Below, piece after piece: positions 34,101-46,480 of a stretch of DNA of 64,000 bases. The translations under genes were made by a program, and so were the position numbers. How positions within the stretch are numbered: the first letter of the stretch is position 1; each line of letters begins with the position of its first letter. The notes under the pieces were generated by a model, which had not been told where the DNA came from, did not search any database, and worked only from the letters and a program-made list of their open reading frames with translations. The DNA is taken from positions 1,263,310 through 1,327,309 of the forward strand of contig NW_006763141.1 in the NCBI RefSeq assembly GCF_000264905.1, read 5' to 3'. Source of the DNA: Stereum hirsutum FP-91666 SS1. Lineage: Eukaryota; Basidiomycota; Agaricomycetes; Russulales; Stereaceae.

Positions 34101-36964
34101 TCAGAGGTTCCGAGGTTTGTGCATGCCTTCGCAGGTGTTTCTCCATTATGAGTGATTGACGTACATCTGTCGTTGATTTCCCCCGGCACGAACAATATCT
34201 CAACCATCCACTGGCTTCCTTCAGATCCCTGGCCGTTGCATGGGCACATATGTCGCAAGTAGCATTCATGATTGTAATTATGTTCATTCGCTAAGCAGGT
34301 CATGTTGTGTTTGGAACGCCAATCACCACGACCATTCGGCAAGCACTTTCACGTCCTCAATATGGCGCATGGGTTGAGAAATGCAGGAAGACCGTGTTGG
34401 TTGGGGAAGTGTGATCCTTTTCTCTTCGTTTCTTCCTCCATAGGCTGAACGCCGGTAGTTATCGCCGTCAGGGTTGTAGACGACCTTGTAGCGTGAATTA
34501 TCTCCTAGTAAACTACCCGGTTGCGATACTTTCTTTCCGCCCTGTAGCTGTTGATTTGGCCTTGCACACCCTTCTCGAGGTCGTCGCGCTCTCTGCATTC
34601 CAGCCCTTGCAGAAAACGTTGGCCGGATATCTATCTAACTATTAGTCCCGTCGTAGATGCGCTGACAATCAATGACATCGTCACCATGGTTCAAACGTCT
34701 GCAGTCAGACCCGGCCTTGGCCGGCGTTAGCTGGTCAGTCTGCTCAACACATGAGAAGCCATCCCAGCATGTGGAACTCGTACGTTTGTCTACTACTTCT
34801 TTTCGCAACATAAAACTGTCTTGCCATCTCTTTCAAAATACAGGTGCAGTGCTTCAAGCTCTGCGCTCATGTGCTCAGCTGGTGTCTTCGAAGCTCTGCA
34901 GAACGTCTGGCCGTCCTGGTCCAAGCACTTGTGACCCTATTGATACTATTTACGAGTTAGTGAAGTATTATGCTAACAGAATTATTATCAACACCCGAGC
35001 ATTTGTCGGAGTCCTGCTTATCGCACTTAGCACTTGATTCGTGGCTTGAGTGAGCCGACGAGATTGGAGGTGTGGCGCGAGCTATTCGAAGATCCGGCCG
35101 AACTCGAAACCAGGTGAGTCTCGACTTTCGAACACATCGTGTCTGACTTCGGCACAATATCCATAAACAGTTTTGACTCTTTCTCCTTTTCGACCTGGTG
35201 TCTGCGCGCGCTTGTACTTATTCATTATTCAGCCCAAATATATTTTTGAATAGATAGCGAATTCCAATGCCCGACAAGAAGATGTAGAGTGTTGTTCATC
35301 ATGCTGTCCAGCCGCCATTGACACATTTCTGGTTGAAGTCACCGGTAGGTTCAATTCATTCAATTTCTCATTCAATTTCTAACCCCTTTCTTTAGCTGAT
35401 AGTAGGGTGATCAGTGGTGGACCGAAAAGTACGGGTCAGCAGCAGAGAGCTCTTGGCCACAGCTTAGCAGGTGCGCGTGCTTGTGCCCGTTTCCCTGTCA
35501 CTTTCCTCTGCCGCAGCATATAAATGAGAGCTCGCACATGAATCCAGAAACTGAAACATATTCCAGAGACCCCGAGATCCGTATTGAAGCCGGGATGACT
35601 GTCGGCGGGGACGATGACTTTGCGCTGAATGGTATTTGACGTTTGCCACTGCCTCAGTCGTGAAGCCGTTTGGGTCACCATTGTGTGCGCTCATCGTCTA
35701 TCTAACACTACTGATGTATCCACGAAAAACGGTGCTGACGCCGTGTTGAGCGTAGGGCAACTGCTCGTACGATACATGTCATACTACAACCCACATTCTG
35801 GGAGAAGGATTGCCTGCGTTGTCATTTAGTTTCTTCTCCTCGCTTTCGTATCTTCCGCTTACATGTGTGTGTTGCTTTCTTCCATAGCTTCCGCGGGAAT
35901 CATGGCCAACTCGATACACATGGCTGCTCTCAGTCTGTTCGCCGGAGATGAGTTCACCGCGAATGGCTTTGTCGCCGACGATCCTGATAGCGGCGAAGAG
36001 GAGGACACGCCCATGATTCTTACCTTACCTTACCTATGCCCACAAAAATGAGATTTCTCAGCACTTCGAGGACTTGCAGGAACCCGCAAAATTCGAATGT
36101 TGGGCCCAAGTCCCCTCATTGTTATCTTCGAGACTTTCGAGTGGATAGAATGAGACCATCCCTCCGACTCCCGCTGCGTATTTCTTACTTTTCAACGGCA
36201 CCTCGTCACACATACACATTCGTAATTCAGTCGGATGGCTAGTATGCTCTCCCCTTCCACGCACTATGTGTGGGGTGTACATTTGTGCGTATTACCGTAG
36301 TTTGTACATCCGCAGGATGTCGCGAGCAGATCCGCGAGGTCCCCGTCCCGTCGCAGCCCTGCGACATCCTAAAGTTTAGCCTTCTTGATAGGGGACTGGG
36401 CCGCCTGGGCCCTCCGTGACATGGCCGCCGGCTAAAGATAGCAAGGTGGACCCCGGTAGTCATCCGACATCGAAGGGGAAATGCGTGAAAGCGGATTCCG
36501 CCAGGTAGGATTGAAACTAGAACGTAGAAATATATCTGGTTTGTCTCCCGTCTCGCCAGCGATGCCAATCCATGTATGAGGGCTGAATGACAGCCGGGAT
36601 ATCAAAGACACAGCTGGGATGCAATCCTCACAGCGGATACATTCCGTATGGGGATTGAAACATCTCCTGACTGATTGCGCGAACGCCATGCCGCTGCCGC
36701 TGGGTTCTTAGTTACGCTGTTTACAGCCGCCGAAAACTGAAGAGGGAGTGAGTAAGAAGCTATCAAGATCAAGGAGGAACTGGAGCGCAGGTGACATGGC
36801 GTATTCAGAACTGCTCGGACGTGTTTCTTCGAGAGCACGATCATCGCGGCCTACCGTAACATTCGAGGAACTCTATTCGTGCACGGTAATCCCTAGGGAC
36901 TTGCAAGTACTAAAAGGAAGGCAATCAGAAATATTGCATCACGCACTCACCACATCGTAGCGCC
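34101..36964. other. Decayed or intergenic sequence, no gene resolved
   Basis: Minus-strand ORFs at 34323-34598 may be upstream relics of the helicase. Plus-strand exon-like pieces lie near 34672-34780, 34845-34965 and 35035-35110 (LSEPTRLEVWRELFEDPAE, followed by a GTGAGT donor), and a short ORF at 35863-36051 has an acidic tail. None is recognisable. 36240-36960 has only minus-strand ORFs without domains. Confidence 0.3.
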
Positions 36965-37522
36965 ATGTTCACTCATCTAAACCTCTCACATATCACTGCC
37001 ACACAAAATATTGACGAAGCCAATATCGGCTGTGAACGTACTCACACATCGCCACAGTCGGTTCAATCCGACCAGCCTCTTATCGCGGAACGTCCAACCG
37101 GCGGTCCGCATGTCCTCCTACCCTCCTGTTATCCCGTTTTCGTCGAGTCGTTCGAGCCTGAGGAGGGGGAGGTAGAATGGATGGTCGTAACGAAGCCGAT
37201 CCATAAGATCGGAATGGGGTCAAAGGTGATCGGGATGTCCCGTGGTGAAGGCTGTCTGGCCACAGCAGAGGTTGAAGGCGAAGTTACGGGTGTTGAGCGG
37301 TACGACAGGGACCACGTTGTGTTCAAAGTCAAGGGAGGGTCGGGGATGGAATGGAAGATGGCGGTCAGGTATTCGCATGCGATAATTGGGATATGTCAAC
37401 GACTTCGGGTGCTCTTTACTATCGACACCGACCACCACCCGCCGAAGAGTGACCGGAGCTGGATGGAGGATTGGATTTCGTGTTTCTGTGGGCCGCTGGG
37501 GAGCATGGATGGTGCGAAATAG
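36965..37522 (+). CDS. Single-exon unrecognised protein, 185 aa
   Basis: An open ATG-to-TAG frame with balanced composition. The middle encodes FEPEEGEVEWMVVTKPIHKI and a beta-rich run (VEGEVTGVERYDRDHVVFKV) that looks like a small folded domain. It ends WMEDWISCFCGPLGSMDG. There is no signal peptide or membrane helix. It lies just left of the large inverted-repeat structure and reads towards it. No family is recognised, and an unrecognised 5' exon is possible. Confidence 0.45.
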   Translation: MFTHLNLSHITATQNIDEANIGCERTHTSPQSVQSDQPLIAERPTGGPHVLLPSCYPVFVESFEPEEGEVEWMVVTKPIHKIGMGSKVIGMSRGEGCLATAEVEGEVTGVERYDRDHVVFKVKGGSGMEWKMAVRYSHAIIGICQRLRVLFTIDTDHHPPKSDRSWMEDWISCFCGPLGSMDGAK

Positions 37523-37764
37523 GGGCCACCATTGCTCTGACTAGGTTCATACATCGTCGAGTTGGGAATCTCATAATAGCATTTGTTGCGCTGTACGATT
37601 TCTAGCGTTGTGCGCTGGCTATGATCATTTTGGGTCGACCGGTTTGAAGTGGAGAGTGTGAGAAAGATATTCATGCAGTGCCGACGAATGTCTGCATAAG
37701 TTGTGACATGCCTGAGAAATCGAGCTGCAAATGAATGTTGGAGCTCAGCAGAACGAAGAAGTTA

Positions 37765-38630
37765 CATCAGCGAAATCACCCGTTCCTAAATTCCGCCTAA
37801 ATTGGAAGTCGCGTCGCGGCGGTGGCGCTGGCCTAAGGGCTGCCTAAACCTGCCTAAACCTGCCTATCGTTACGGGGACACCTCAAATGCGACTCCCGAG
37901 CTATGTGTGCGTACTTTTTGATCCCTGACTGTTTATTGATGAAACCACTAGCATATACAACTTCCTTGGGGTATGCATGTCTTCATGCGTGGAACAATGC
38001 TGTTCACGAAAACGACGTACCAGGCCTAGCGCCGAAGTATACATTGTGCAGCCAGCTGTCCTTCCAATTCCTTCGCCAAATGCCTCCTGTTCCTCCGCTT
38101 CCTCTGCACCACCCTCCACACGTCCCTCCGTCCCTTCGTCCTCTCGGGAAACCGCTCGCGTTCGAATGCTAGGACGTGAACTGCATGTCGAAACGGCCTA
38201 GTGCGTCTAGGGTATACCTGTTCGAACAGTGCTAGTCCTGTTACAAAGAAAGAAGATTCAGCAACAATGATATAAGTAGTAGGGAAAAGAGAACGGTGCG
38301 CACATCGCGGCACAGACGCGAGCCTCGACGGGCTCCGGAAGGACCAGGTGAGCGTGTTGGTGTTGGGTCTGGCGGAGGCGGAGCAGAGTCGACCTCGGCC
38401 ACAAATGTCTGTGGGGAGGGACGGCGGCGACGGACGGCGTCTTTCGTGAACTCTGCGGATGGCTTGAGGTCAGGCTTCTTGACTGGGGCAAGGTTGGAGG
38501 AGATTGGAGTGGGGCGTTCGAGGGTGAATTCGAAGGTGAGTTGCATTTGTTGGATGGTGTCGGGGTGCGCTCTTTCTCGGCGGCGCGTTGAGATGATGTC
38601 ACTCGACCGTTTGAAGCCGGGAGCCCGCCT
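37765..38630 (+). repeat. Left arm of the inverted repeat
   Basis: Matches the reverse complement of about 47230-48598 until TTTGAAGCCGGGAG at its inner edge. There the left side switches to the dehydrogenase-like fragment, while the right side continues into an upstream exon. Confidence 0.7.
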
Positions 38631-39690
38631 CAAACACATACGGCCTTACCAACGTTCCCCCGCTCTCCTCTAGCGCCCCAAGCACGACCTCACACACCCT
38701 CTTATCCTTAATCGCCGCGTCGATGGTGAGGTACAAGAGGAGGGACCCGAGGTAGGCGGTACACGCGTGGCCGGTGTTGCGCGTGAAGAGCTTGCGCTCG
38801 AGGTAGCCGGAGGGGTTAAAGGTGGATTTGAGGGCGGAGATGTGCATGGCGAGGGGGGTGGGTTTGAGCAAGCGTTGGTCGACGTTCGTGGTAGTCTTCG
38901 ATGTGGACCCCGAGGGACGTTTGGGTTTGCTGTTGGAGTCGTGCGCCAGAGGGAGGGTGGGTGGAGAGGGAGGTGGAGAGGCGACAGCTGGCGTGGCTGA
39001 AGAGAGGCGGACAAGGAGTCAGCGTCAAGGGTTTCGGGGAACAGAAGGCGGACACACAAAAGAGAAATTTAAAAAAGACAAGAAAGAGACAAGAGACAAG
39101 AAAGAGAAAACGACGACATACCGTTCATGTCTCGTCAGAGAGTCGGTGGCGCCGAGGTTGGAAAAGGCTATGGAGGACTTGCTACCCTGGCGATGTTGGG
39201 GCATGAGTAGAAAGAAGTTGAGGACGTCTAATATCCTCAAGTAGGAGGGGAGTTGTACAAGAATTGCACAAAGAAAATGGGCGTTCGCTGAGGGTCCACG
39301 AAGATGCTCAATGCAAGGAAATGAACGCACAATTCGTTGATATCCCGAACCCATGCAGTCCAGTCTTCGCAGCCAGAGCCTCAGCGCTCGGCTGCTTCCT
39401 CTTCCCTGGCTCACTTTCCGACTCCGAGTCCTGAGGTGACGGTTCGGTAGATACGACGGGCCCGCCAAATGCGATGTTGCAACCGGGCATGCCGTTGATA
39501 ACGCGGGCGGAGATGAAATTGGGCACGGGTGTGTTGGTGGGGATGACGAGTTTAAGGATGGTGGATGCTAGCCACCAGTCACGCAGCTGGCTATTGCATC
39601 TTATTTGGAGGAAAAGGAGATAGCGGAGGTCGATGAGGAGGTGCTGATGCAGAGGCGGTGGCGGATGAGGTCGAAAAGGACTCACCTGAA
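37900..39690 (-). pseudogene. Left-arm relic of a duplicated gene, unknown product
   Basis: Minus-strand blocks match the right-arm gene: 39685-39340 (FISARVINGMPGCNIAFGG, then a Ser/Glu stretch and SAEALAAKTGLHG) and 38630-38250 (QLTFEFTLERPTPIS, then KPDLKPSAEF and a hydrophobic VLFSLLLISLLLNLLSL end). Between them lies unrelated sequence, including the dehydrogenase-like piece. Frames change between blocks and no single reading frame links them. Family unknown. Confidence 0.5.
38599..38871 (-). pseudogene. Mannitol-1-phosphate 5-dehydrogenase-like C-terminal fragment
   Basis: An open stretch contains YLERKLFTRNTGHACTAYLG, then TIDAAIKDKRVCEVVLGALE and ESGGTLV. This is the pattern of the C-terminal domain of mannitol-1-phosphate 5-dehydrogenase and related polyol dehydrogenases, where ERKLF, then NTGHA and AYLG, form the substrate-site helix. 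The enzyme interconverts mannitol-1-phosphate and fructose-6-phosphate. Only about 80 residues are present. Upstream is unrelated Ser/Lys-rich sequence, and downstream the frame enters the repeat arm at its inner boundary. The right arm lacks it. It looks like a captured gene fragment. Confidence 0.6.
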
Positions 39691-40083
39691 CGATAATTCT
39701 CCTACTCCGCGGTCGCTTTACCTTTCGTCGGACCTTCCTCCATTCCCATACCTATTGAACTCGGCGTCCGTTGTTCAGAGGGAGACGAAGAGCGAGAGCT
39801 ACGAGACACGTCGTCGACTCGTCGCCACAAGTACGGGCCACATGGTTGTTTGTCCATGTTTGGCTTGTGTTGAGTTTCGCGTCGAGTCGCGACTTGTGCC
39901 CGTTCGTCCTTCTCACTGGAGGCAAAGTTCGATATGTCTGATGGAGATATTTTGAACATAGGCAGACCTTACTTGGAAAATGATCTGCATGAGCCCCTCT
40001 ACAAAAAACCTGATGATATACGGAATATGGTTCCCGATAAATCCAAACCAGGGTTGAGTAGGGAAAATGTAAATATCGCGAGG

Positions 40084-40269
40084 GGAGCCACGCAGAATTT
40101 ATAATTACTGTGGTTGGTGACTCAAAAATATTCTCCCTAAAGGCACGGCATCTATAGCGGAATATATTTCCCCGCCAACTTTGGCTGGGAAATATATTCC
40201 TCGGTGGATGCCGAGCTTTTCGGCTGGACATTTTCAGGATATCAGCCACAATAACCTCTGCGTGGCTCC
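40084..40269. repeat. 186-bp foldback repeat
   Basis: The ends GGAGCCACGCAGA (40084-40096) and TCTGCGTGGCTCC (40257-40269) are perfect inverses and continue with a gap into a TGTGG block. An inner hairpin is built on GGAATATATTCC-like sequence. No clear target duplication. Confidence 0.6.
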
Positions 40270-40299
40270 GATCACGACATTTTTATTTTGACTCTATAC

Positions 40300-40912
40300 T
40301 AGTGTTGCCACGGCTCGGCTCAGAAACCGCTAGTCGCTCGAGCCGAGCCGTTTGCAAGCCGAGCCGAGCCGCGTCAACGGCTTACAACGGTTTTGTGCGG
40401 CTAGCGGCTCAAGCCGTTATGCACTTGCAGAACAACATTATATGCAAATATTTGTCTTGCAAGTAGGGTCTATGTATCGAAGAACCTACAAAGCCGTAGT
40501 TTGTAGAGTGTTTGAGGCTTTCGCCTTCATGTTTGACAGCAAACAGTTGCAGACCACTCCAAATGTGGATATCTGTGTATTGGTGGCGGCTTTTTCCGAC
40601 GCGCGACCCTGCCACGCCACATTTACGCCACATTATTATGAGCAACAAACGACTCTTTGTTTGTGGGATCTGACTCGACAATCTCCTCAAAAAACACAGC
40701 AGTAGGACAGTATTTACCCATATAGTTATAATCCATGGCTTAAAAAATGTTCTATGAGGGCGAGTATGCATGTATGAATGCATAACCCACTTAGGCAACG
40801 AGCTGAATTGAGTCGCGGCTTAGACCGTCAGCCAAGCCGAGCCGAGTCGCCGCGTGGGAAAAGCCGTTGCAAGTCGAGCCAAGCTGAGCCGAGCCGAGCC
40901 GTGGCAACACTA
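40300..40912. mobile_element. hAT-type MITE, 613 bp
   Basis: The ends are TAGTGTTGCCACGGCTCGGC and its inverse, flanked by the 8-bp duplication CTCTATAC at 40292-40299 and 40913-40920. The duplication fits the hAT preference nTnnnnAn. Subterminal GAGCCGAGCC repeats lie inside both ends. No coding capacity. It is nested inside the CACTA-like element. Confidence 0.88.
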
Positions 40913-41154
40913 CTCTATACCTTTGTTTGGATTTATTGGTGCCTTTATCGGCAAAATTATCCGCACTTCGGCGGTGCATGAACGTGAAAGCTTTTGCAAG
41001 TTCATTCCGTGTATCTTCAAAATATATTCTCCGGATATTTCGAACTTTGCCTCCAGTGTCTCCTGCCTCGTCTACGGTCTAATTGCAAATAGTCACGCCG
41101 CGTCTGCAGTCCCCCGTTCCCACGCTAGTCCATCCGCGGCGCGTCTCGGCACGC

Positions 41155-42115
41155 TCCCCCTCGATGACGCGCCTCCTCCTCTCTCTTTGCATCTGCCTCA
41201 AGGACCCCTGCCTCTCTCTCCATCGTCGTCGTCGCCCTCGTCGACCTCACCTCTGCGCGTTTGCCTCCGCCCCCTCCGCGACTCCCGCTCTCCCGCCGTT
41301 TTGGTCCGCGACGACTTTCCTCTTTCGCCGCCTCCGTTCGTGGCGTTCGCGTCGTGCTTTCCGACCTCGCTCTCGTGCCCGTTGTAGGATATCTTTAGCA
41401 TGGCCGGGCTTTTTGGTGGATGTCTGTAATGTGAGGTGGGTGGGTATGCGGGTGGATGTACGCATGCGGGTGCGGTGAGGGGTCCGTTGTGGCAAAACGG
41501 TGCATGTTACTCGGTACGTTCTTCTTTGCGAGGGTTTTTTTTTATTACAACGCCTCCTTGTATGTTCCCAATTCTATTATTATTTTTATATCTTTTGTTT
41601 CGTCTGATCGCGTGACGTGAGAGAACGTACGACTTGTTGTACATATGGACTATGCAACGCCACACGATCTGCATTTGATGGATCAACGAGCACGCCTCTG
41701 CGTTGCTCGAGGTGTTTTGTTTTTCAGCGTAAACGGACAACCTACACATGTGAAGGGCTAAGCTCGCCTTTGTACGCTTGTGGTCAACGGGAACATGGTC
41801 CACAACCATCTCTTTCGGTGCCTTCATCTGTGGCGGCCTCACTCTCTGGTGTATGTCTCTGCATCTGTATCGAGGACTCCGGATCCAGCCTGTCTCGTTG
41901 TCGACGACGAGACTGGCAGCTGGTCTGGGTTTGCCTCTGCTCTCGTCAACGTTCAACGCTCCCCTTCGATGGTGCGTGACCCTCTCTCTGCATCCGTGTT
42001 GAGGACCGAGTCTCCCTCACCGTCGTCGACGGCGGTGGTGTCCTCTCTGGTTTGCCTCCGGCTCTCGGCAACATTTTGGTCTGCCAGGCCTTGCCATTCC
42101 CGGCGCCTCCGCTCT
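41155..42115 (+). repeat. Diverged pyrimidine-rich repeat units
   Basis: A unit built around CTCTCTGCATCTG, then GAGGAC, CTGTCTC, GTCGTCGACG and TTTGCCTCCG recurs three times, at about 41170-41345, 41850-41950 and 41963-42115, with many changes. The ORFs crossing it are low-complexity Ser/Pro/Leu and probably not genes. Confidence 0.5.
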
Positions 42116-42306
42116 TATCTCACTGCGTAACACTGTTCACTCATCACTTCGGCCTCAACAAGAACTCAGTCTCCGGCTCCAGACTTCAAAGTCTCGTGCA
42201 CGCCACACCTCACAGGACACGAATCTGCATTCCCTACAGATGTGGGGGAGGACACATATATGCAGTGACATTTGAATTAAAAATAAAGATAGCAAATAAG
42301 AATACA

Positions 42307-43196
42307 TTAAACTCTCGAGCCCTTGAATTCATCCCAACGGGCCTGCAGTCCCGCATCCACTGAACAGAGCTTGCGAAACCGTGAGACTATCTCCTTATTC
42401 TTTGAAACCGTCAGAACTTGGCCGTTCTTCTTGTAAGTGGATGTGCACCCTGCATCTGGATGTGTCAAGTCTCCCCCAAAGAACTCCTTCACACTCGACA
42501 CCATCGGACCCAGATCAAGGTCCTCCCCCTTCCGTTCCTCCAGAAGCTGGTCAAGAATTTCTTGATACTTCATTCGTGCACCGTTACTGGTCTTGAATTT
42601 GGCCCAGAACCGGGTTTCATCGGAGCCAAGTCGTTCGAATTCAGTAATCACGAACTGATGAAAAGTAAGATTTGTAGTTTCAACAGTGAGAAGGAAATTG
42701 GCCTACCCGCCAGTTACCCCATAGCGAGCGAAATGAGTCCCAGGCCTTCGTGAGTTCTGGTATCGCAATCGTCTTCTTGTAGAGCTTGTCCCATTGACTG
42801 ATGGGAATACCACGACCATCGAGCACAATGTGATCAGATTTGTACCATTCCCGGAAAAGCTTTGGGACGTCATGGGAGAATGCGACACAGGGAGGTGGCC
42901 GCAATTCAGATGAGTAGAAATGAACAGTCTCGTTGTCTGAGAGCGTCACCGTACGGCAATCGCTAGTACAGACATGAGTATGACGCCGTAGCGGTTTGGG
43001 CGTGGTTTGCGACAGAAGATAATGTTGGGGTGTGCTGGCTCGTGGTCGCTAAGATCGTGGATGTCGTTGTGGTCTGCTGTGAAGATACAAGTTCATCATC
43101 GCTCTCTATCTCCGAGATATGTCCGGAGGGCTCGAGGGCACGAATCACCTCAGGCGTTGCTGCGACACCGAGAGTGTGAGCATGCTGAATACCCAT
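42307..43196 (-). CDS. Unrecognised protein, two clear 3' exons
   Basis: The last two exons are solid: one ending at 42707 (contains FREWYKSDHIVLDGRG, IPISQWDKLYKK and WDSFRSLWGNWR), a 52-bp intron with a TCATCAG acceptor, and 42654-42307 (FVITEFERLGSDETRFWAKF, then KYQEILDQLLEERKGED), ending KGSRV. The upstream open stretch (43196 to about 42970) is Thr/Ser-rich and is in another frame from the exon that follows, so an intron or a frameshift lies near 42970-43010. The composition is that of a soluble, mixed helical protein. It sits in the core of the inverted-repeat structure and could be cargo or an element gene. Family not recognised. Confidence 0.5.
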
Positions 43197-46100
43197 CTTC
43201 GTCTTCTTGTGAATACGAAGGGACGTGGTGGAGGGACGATGAGCCGGATGAGCAGAGTGACGACGAACGTCAGGAGTGGATGGGTCGAGATCGACACGAG
43301 GGGCTTCGAAGACGAGTACGCATAAAGTTACTTTTCAGTCACTTATTTCCGCGCCAAGTGAGGCCCGCAATGTCCCGTTTACTTTTCCCACACTTGGAGG
43401 ATCTCGCTTGCGCCACTTGTAAATCCTCCTCTGTCGTCGACACCCGTATCTCGTTCACCTCCACGACACTCTACATTTACCTCACTCTGCTTGTATCTAT
43501 GTGCGTGTACAAGTCCATCATGCATCAATTTTGCTTTTCAGTTAGTCGTTTACACAGAGCATTTTTTGTGGCTGGCTAACGGTCTTGATTCTATGCTCCA
43601 CCTCTGCGACCAGTGTCATCGCATCCAGACGTCCTCTGTCTATCGACATGCGCTCTCAGGTCAGTCCACCACCCCGATACTGGGCTGCAATCTACTACTG
43701 CTTCTACTATGGTGCTCTTGACATCAGAGTATGGCTTGTGCACAAAATTGGGACACAAACATATCATCTAGTGAAGCCTCAGGCTGTGTTTCTGTCAACA
43801 TACGCATACCTCTCTCGTGACATCTTGATGGGGTCCTCTCACGCGAACTTACTACATGATTATGGCCTATGAAGACCGTAGCTCCCATCACCGCGAAGAC
43901 AGTAACCTCATCACTCGATGGCGTAAGTTTCACTCCGATGTTCGGTGTATAACAACCGAAAATGGAGGCTTTTGTTTCTGGTACATTCATGACAGACCAT
44001 GTTAAACGCTTGGATAACACAACTGACGTCAGCTATAAGCTGCCATTAGCGCTAATAACCAACTATAGGGCCATATAGTTACTTACTAGGCTGGAGAAAG
44101 TCTCAAATATCCACTGTGAGAATCCATATTGGGGCAAAAGCAGATGGCATTCAATCACATAGAGGTACATTCAACAGTATACTAGACAAGAATACAGACA
44201 AATCCCACAGGGGCAATAGGCTAAAGTATACAGACAAGAGAGGTTGTAGATAGAGGGAATGTGGAGGCAGATTCCCCCACACAAAGTCAATACATGAGAG
44301 CCTGAGAAGAACCAAGCACAAGTATAGAACAAAACGAGGCAGTCATCATACCACCGGCCAAGAGGGTGAGGGTTTGACGGAACAACGAAGCGAGGAAGCA
44401 AGACAACCCTACGATGAAGCAGGTCAGCGCAGTCATGCAGACAAAAGGAGCAGTGACTCACAGGACTCCCAGTTTCGAGAAGATCTACGTACAACCTCTG
44501 CCCAAGCGAACTTGTTAGTGCAAAATCAGCAAGCATTAGAGCGTAACAGCGGAGAGGTTGGTCTCAGGGAATGAAACATACATTTGTAGAGGCCACATGA
44601 ATCCCCCAATCACAAGGTCAACGTTGAGCTCTCGATAGAATGCCGGAGAATCATCAGTAGTGAGTAAGTAAGTCACGAGCGGTATGTAGAAAAGAGCGCG
44701 ACGAGTACTTTTCCTATTTCACAACCCGGAAATTCAACGACCGAGGTCCCTCCCGCCCGTGCAAGTGCAAGTATGCGTGCATGTGAGAGTTTAATCTGAG
44801 AGGGTGAGCGCCGAGTGGTGAAGGAACAGGGATGAAAATAGGAGAGTGAGCAGGGAAGAGAGGATATGGATGCGGTGAGCCTGAGGGAGAGCAACGGGGG
44901 AGAGCAGGGATGTGAGCATGAAAGAGAGCACGATAAAAGGTACGAGCAGGAGTGTGGGCATGGGTAAGAACACCGGTGTAAGTGAAGGTGAAGGTGGGTA
45001 GGTATGGAAGGGCGAACGTGTGCGATACTAGAAGGACGAGGATGAAAGGAAGAAGTGAGTCAGGAAAGGAGGGTACAAATGAGGAAGCGTGCGAATGAAA
45101 GAGAGGGAGGACGAGGGTAAGCGAGAATAGGGTAACGAGTGCGTATAAGATGTGGGAGAGGTCCGGAGAGAGGGTAGGAGAGATAAAGGAGGAAGAGTAG
45201 GAGGGACGGAAATGAGGCGGTTGCACTGAAAAGCTGAGCGTGCGCGAGGAAGTACTCCTCGCGCTGAGGGAACGCATGGCACTCTTCGCAACGCCGAGGT
45301 CGTACAAGGCAAAGACAAAGGTCTGTAGTGGCTCAGGTCACTCGCCCAGATACTGTCCGACTCTCAGAGGGGACAAACGGCAGACTTGACGGCGTTGCTG
45401 TGGATGGTTTCCGGAACATCGCAAACCTGTAACTAATCTAAATAAAAATTGAAACAAACATTGAAGAGACATATGTTGGGGATGTGACATGGTGAAGCAC
45501 TCGGATGGAGGCAGGTGTAAGCATATACGCATCCCATTGACGCACCTCCCCATGCTGCTCTGGATGCGCGCCTGCAGCGAGTCACCTAACCTTCACGAGA
45601 CTGCCCTTTCTTGTTCTGATATGCTGTCCCGTCCATCCAGCTATCGCCACCATATCCTGGACTGCATTATCGATAGGGTTGTTAGGATGGCCGTGCTGGC
45701 TGTGGTTATCGTTGAGTGAAGATGAGGGAGCGATGAAGGGAGGGCGAAGATGAACAAGCCGTTAGTAAAGGGAGAAAGAAGGGGGCGCGACGAGATTAGT
45801 GAGTGTGTTACAAGTGGTGTGTAGGGAGGACTGTATGCACACCTTAGCAACATCATCACCTGCGATTTCATCGATCAACATCCCTCCCATCCACTATCCA
45901 CTTCACCGAATGAGCGCGGGTGCGGGTGTGCGTACACGCGAGAGGTCGCGCGTGGGCGAGCGAGCGTCACATAGGCAAGAAATCGAGAACAAGGCGGAAG
46001 AGCGAATAAAGAAGAGAGAATACGGATGCAGTGAAGGAGCGATGGGGAGGAGGAAGAGCAGAAGATGAGAGGGTGGCGAGAGGACGGCGGTGAGTAGTTG

Positions 46101-46480
46101 CTCTAGAAGGCTGCCGAAGCACTAGCGACGAAGAGCGAGGCGAGCATGCAGAAGAAGAAGAGGCGAGAATGGTCGTGCGAGAGTGAGCGAGAAAGGGGGG
46201 GTGTGGATATGGTGAGGCTGCACGGTGCGAGCGAAGAAGGGGGAGATGGAGAGGGATGAAGAACGAAGGACGAACGAACATCGGCCAAACATGGCCAAAC
46301 AAACACGTGGCGAGAGGTTGTGGCGACGACACGCCTTGCAACTGTTGTTCTTCGTCTCCCACCCGACCTATGTCGTGCACACGGACTCCTTGGACAACAA
46401 ACGTGCGAGTTGAATGGATGTGGGAATGGAGGGCGGTAAGACGAAAGGTACAGCGGCCGCGCAGGAGAACAAGGGCTCAG
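43197..46480. other. Low-complexity core, no gene supported
   Basis: Long ORFs such as 44714-45307 (-) are Ser/Pro/Leu/His-rich products of purine/pyrimidine-biased DNA, with competing open frames on the same strand. 43500-44170 and 44170-44580 contain only short ORFs. 45640-46470 is purine-rich on the plus strand, with GAGCGAG-type runs. Confidence 0.4.

Larger units (their letters stand above)
39914..41058. mobile_element. Nonautonomous CACTA-like element, 1145 bp
   Basis: The ends are CACTGGAGGCAAAGTTCGA and its inverse (left 39914 on, right ending 41058), with similarity of about 45 bp into each side. The 3-bp duplication TCT lies at 39911-39913 and 41059-41061. CACTR ends with a 3-bp duplication fit the CACTA (CMC) superfamily. 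There is no transposase ORF. It contains the h AT-type element 40300-40912 and the foldback 40084-40269. Confidence 0.65.

Noticed and set aside
40352..40705. 117-codon plus ORF
   Set aside because: It lies wholly inside the hAT MITE, which has no coding role.
44714..45307. 197-codon minus ORF with Ser/Pro/Leu/Phe-rich product
   Set aside because: Purine/pyrimidine-biased DNA keeps several minus frames open at once. The product is low-complexity and has no splice partner.
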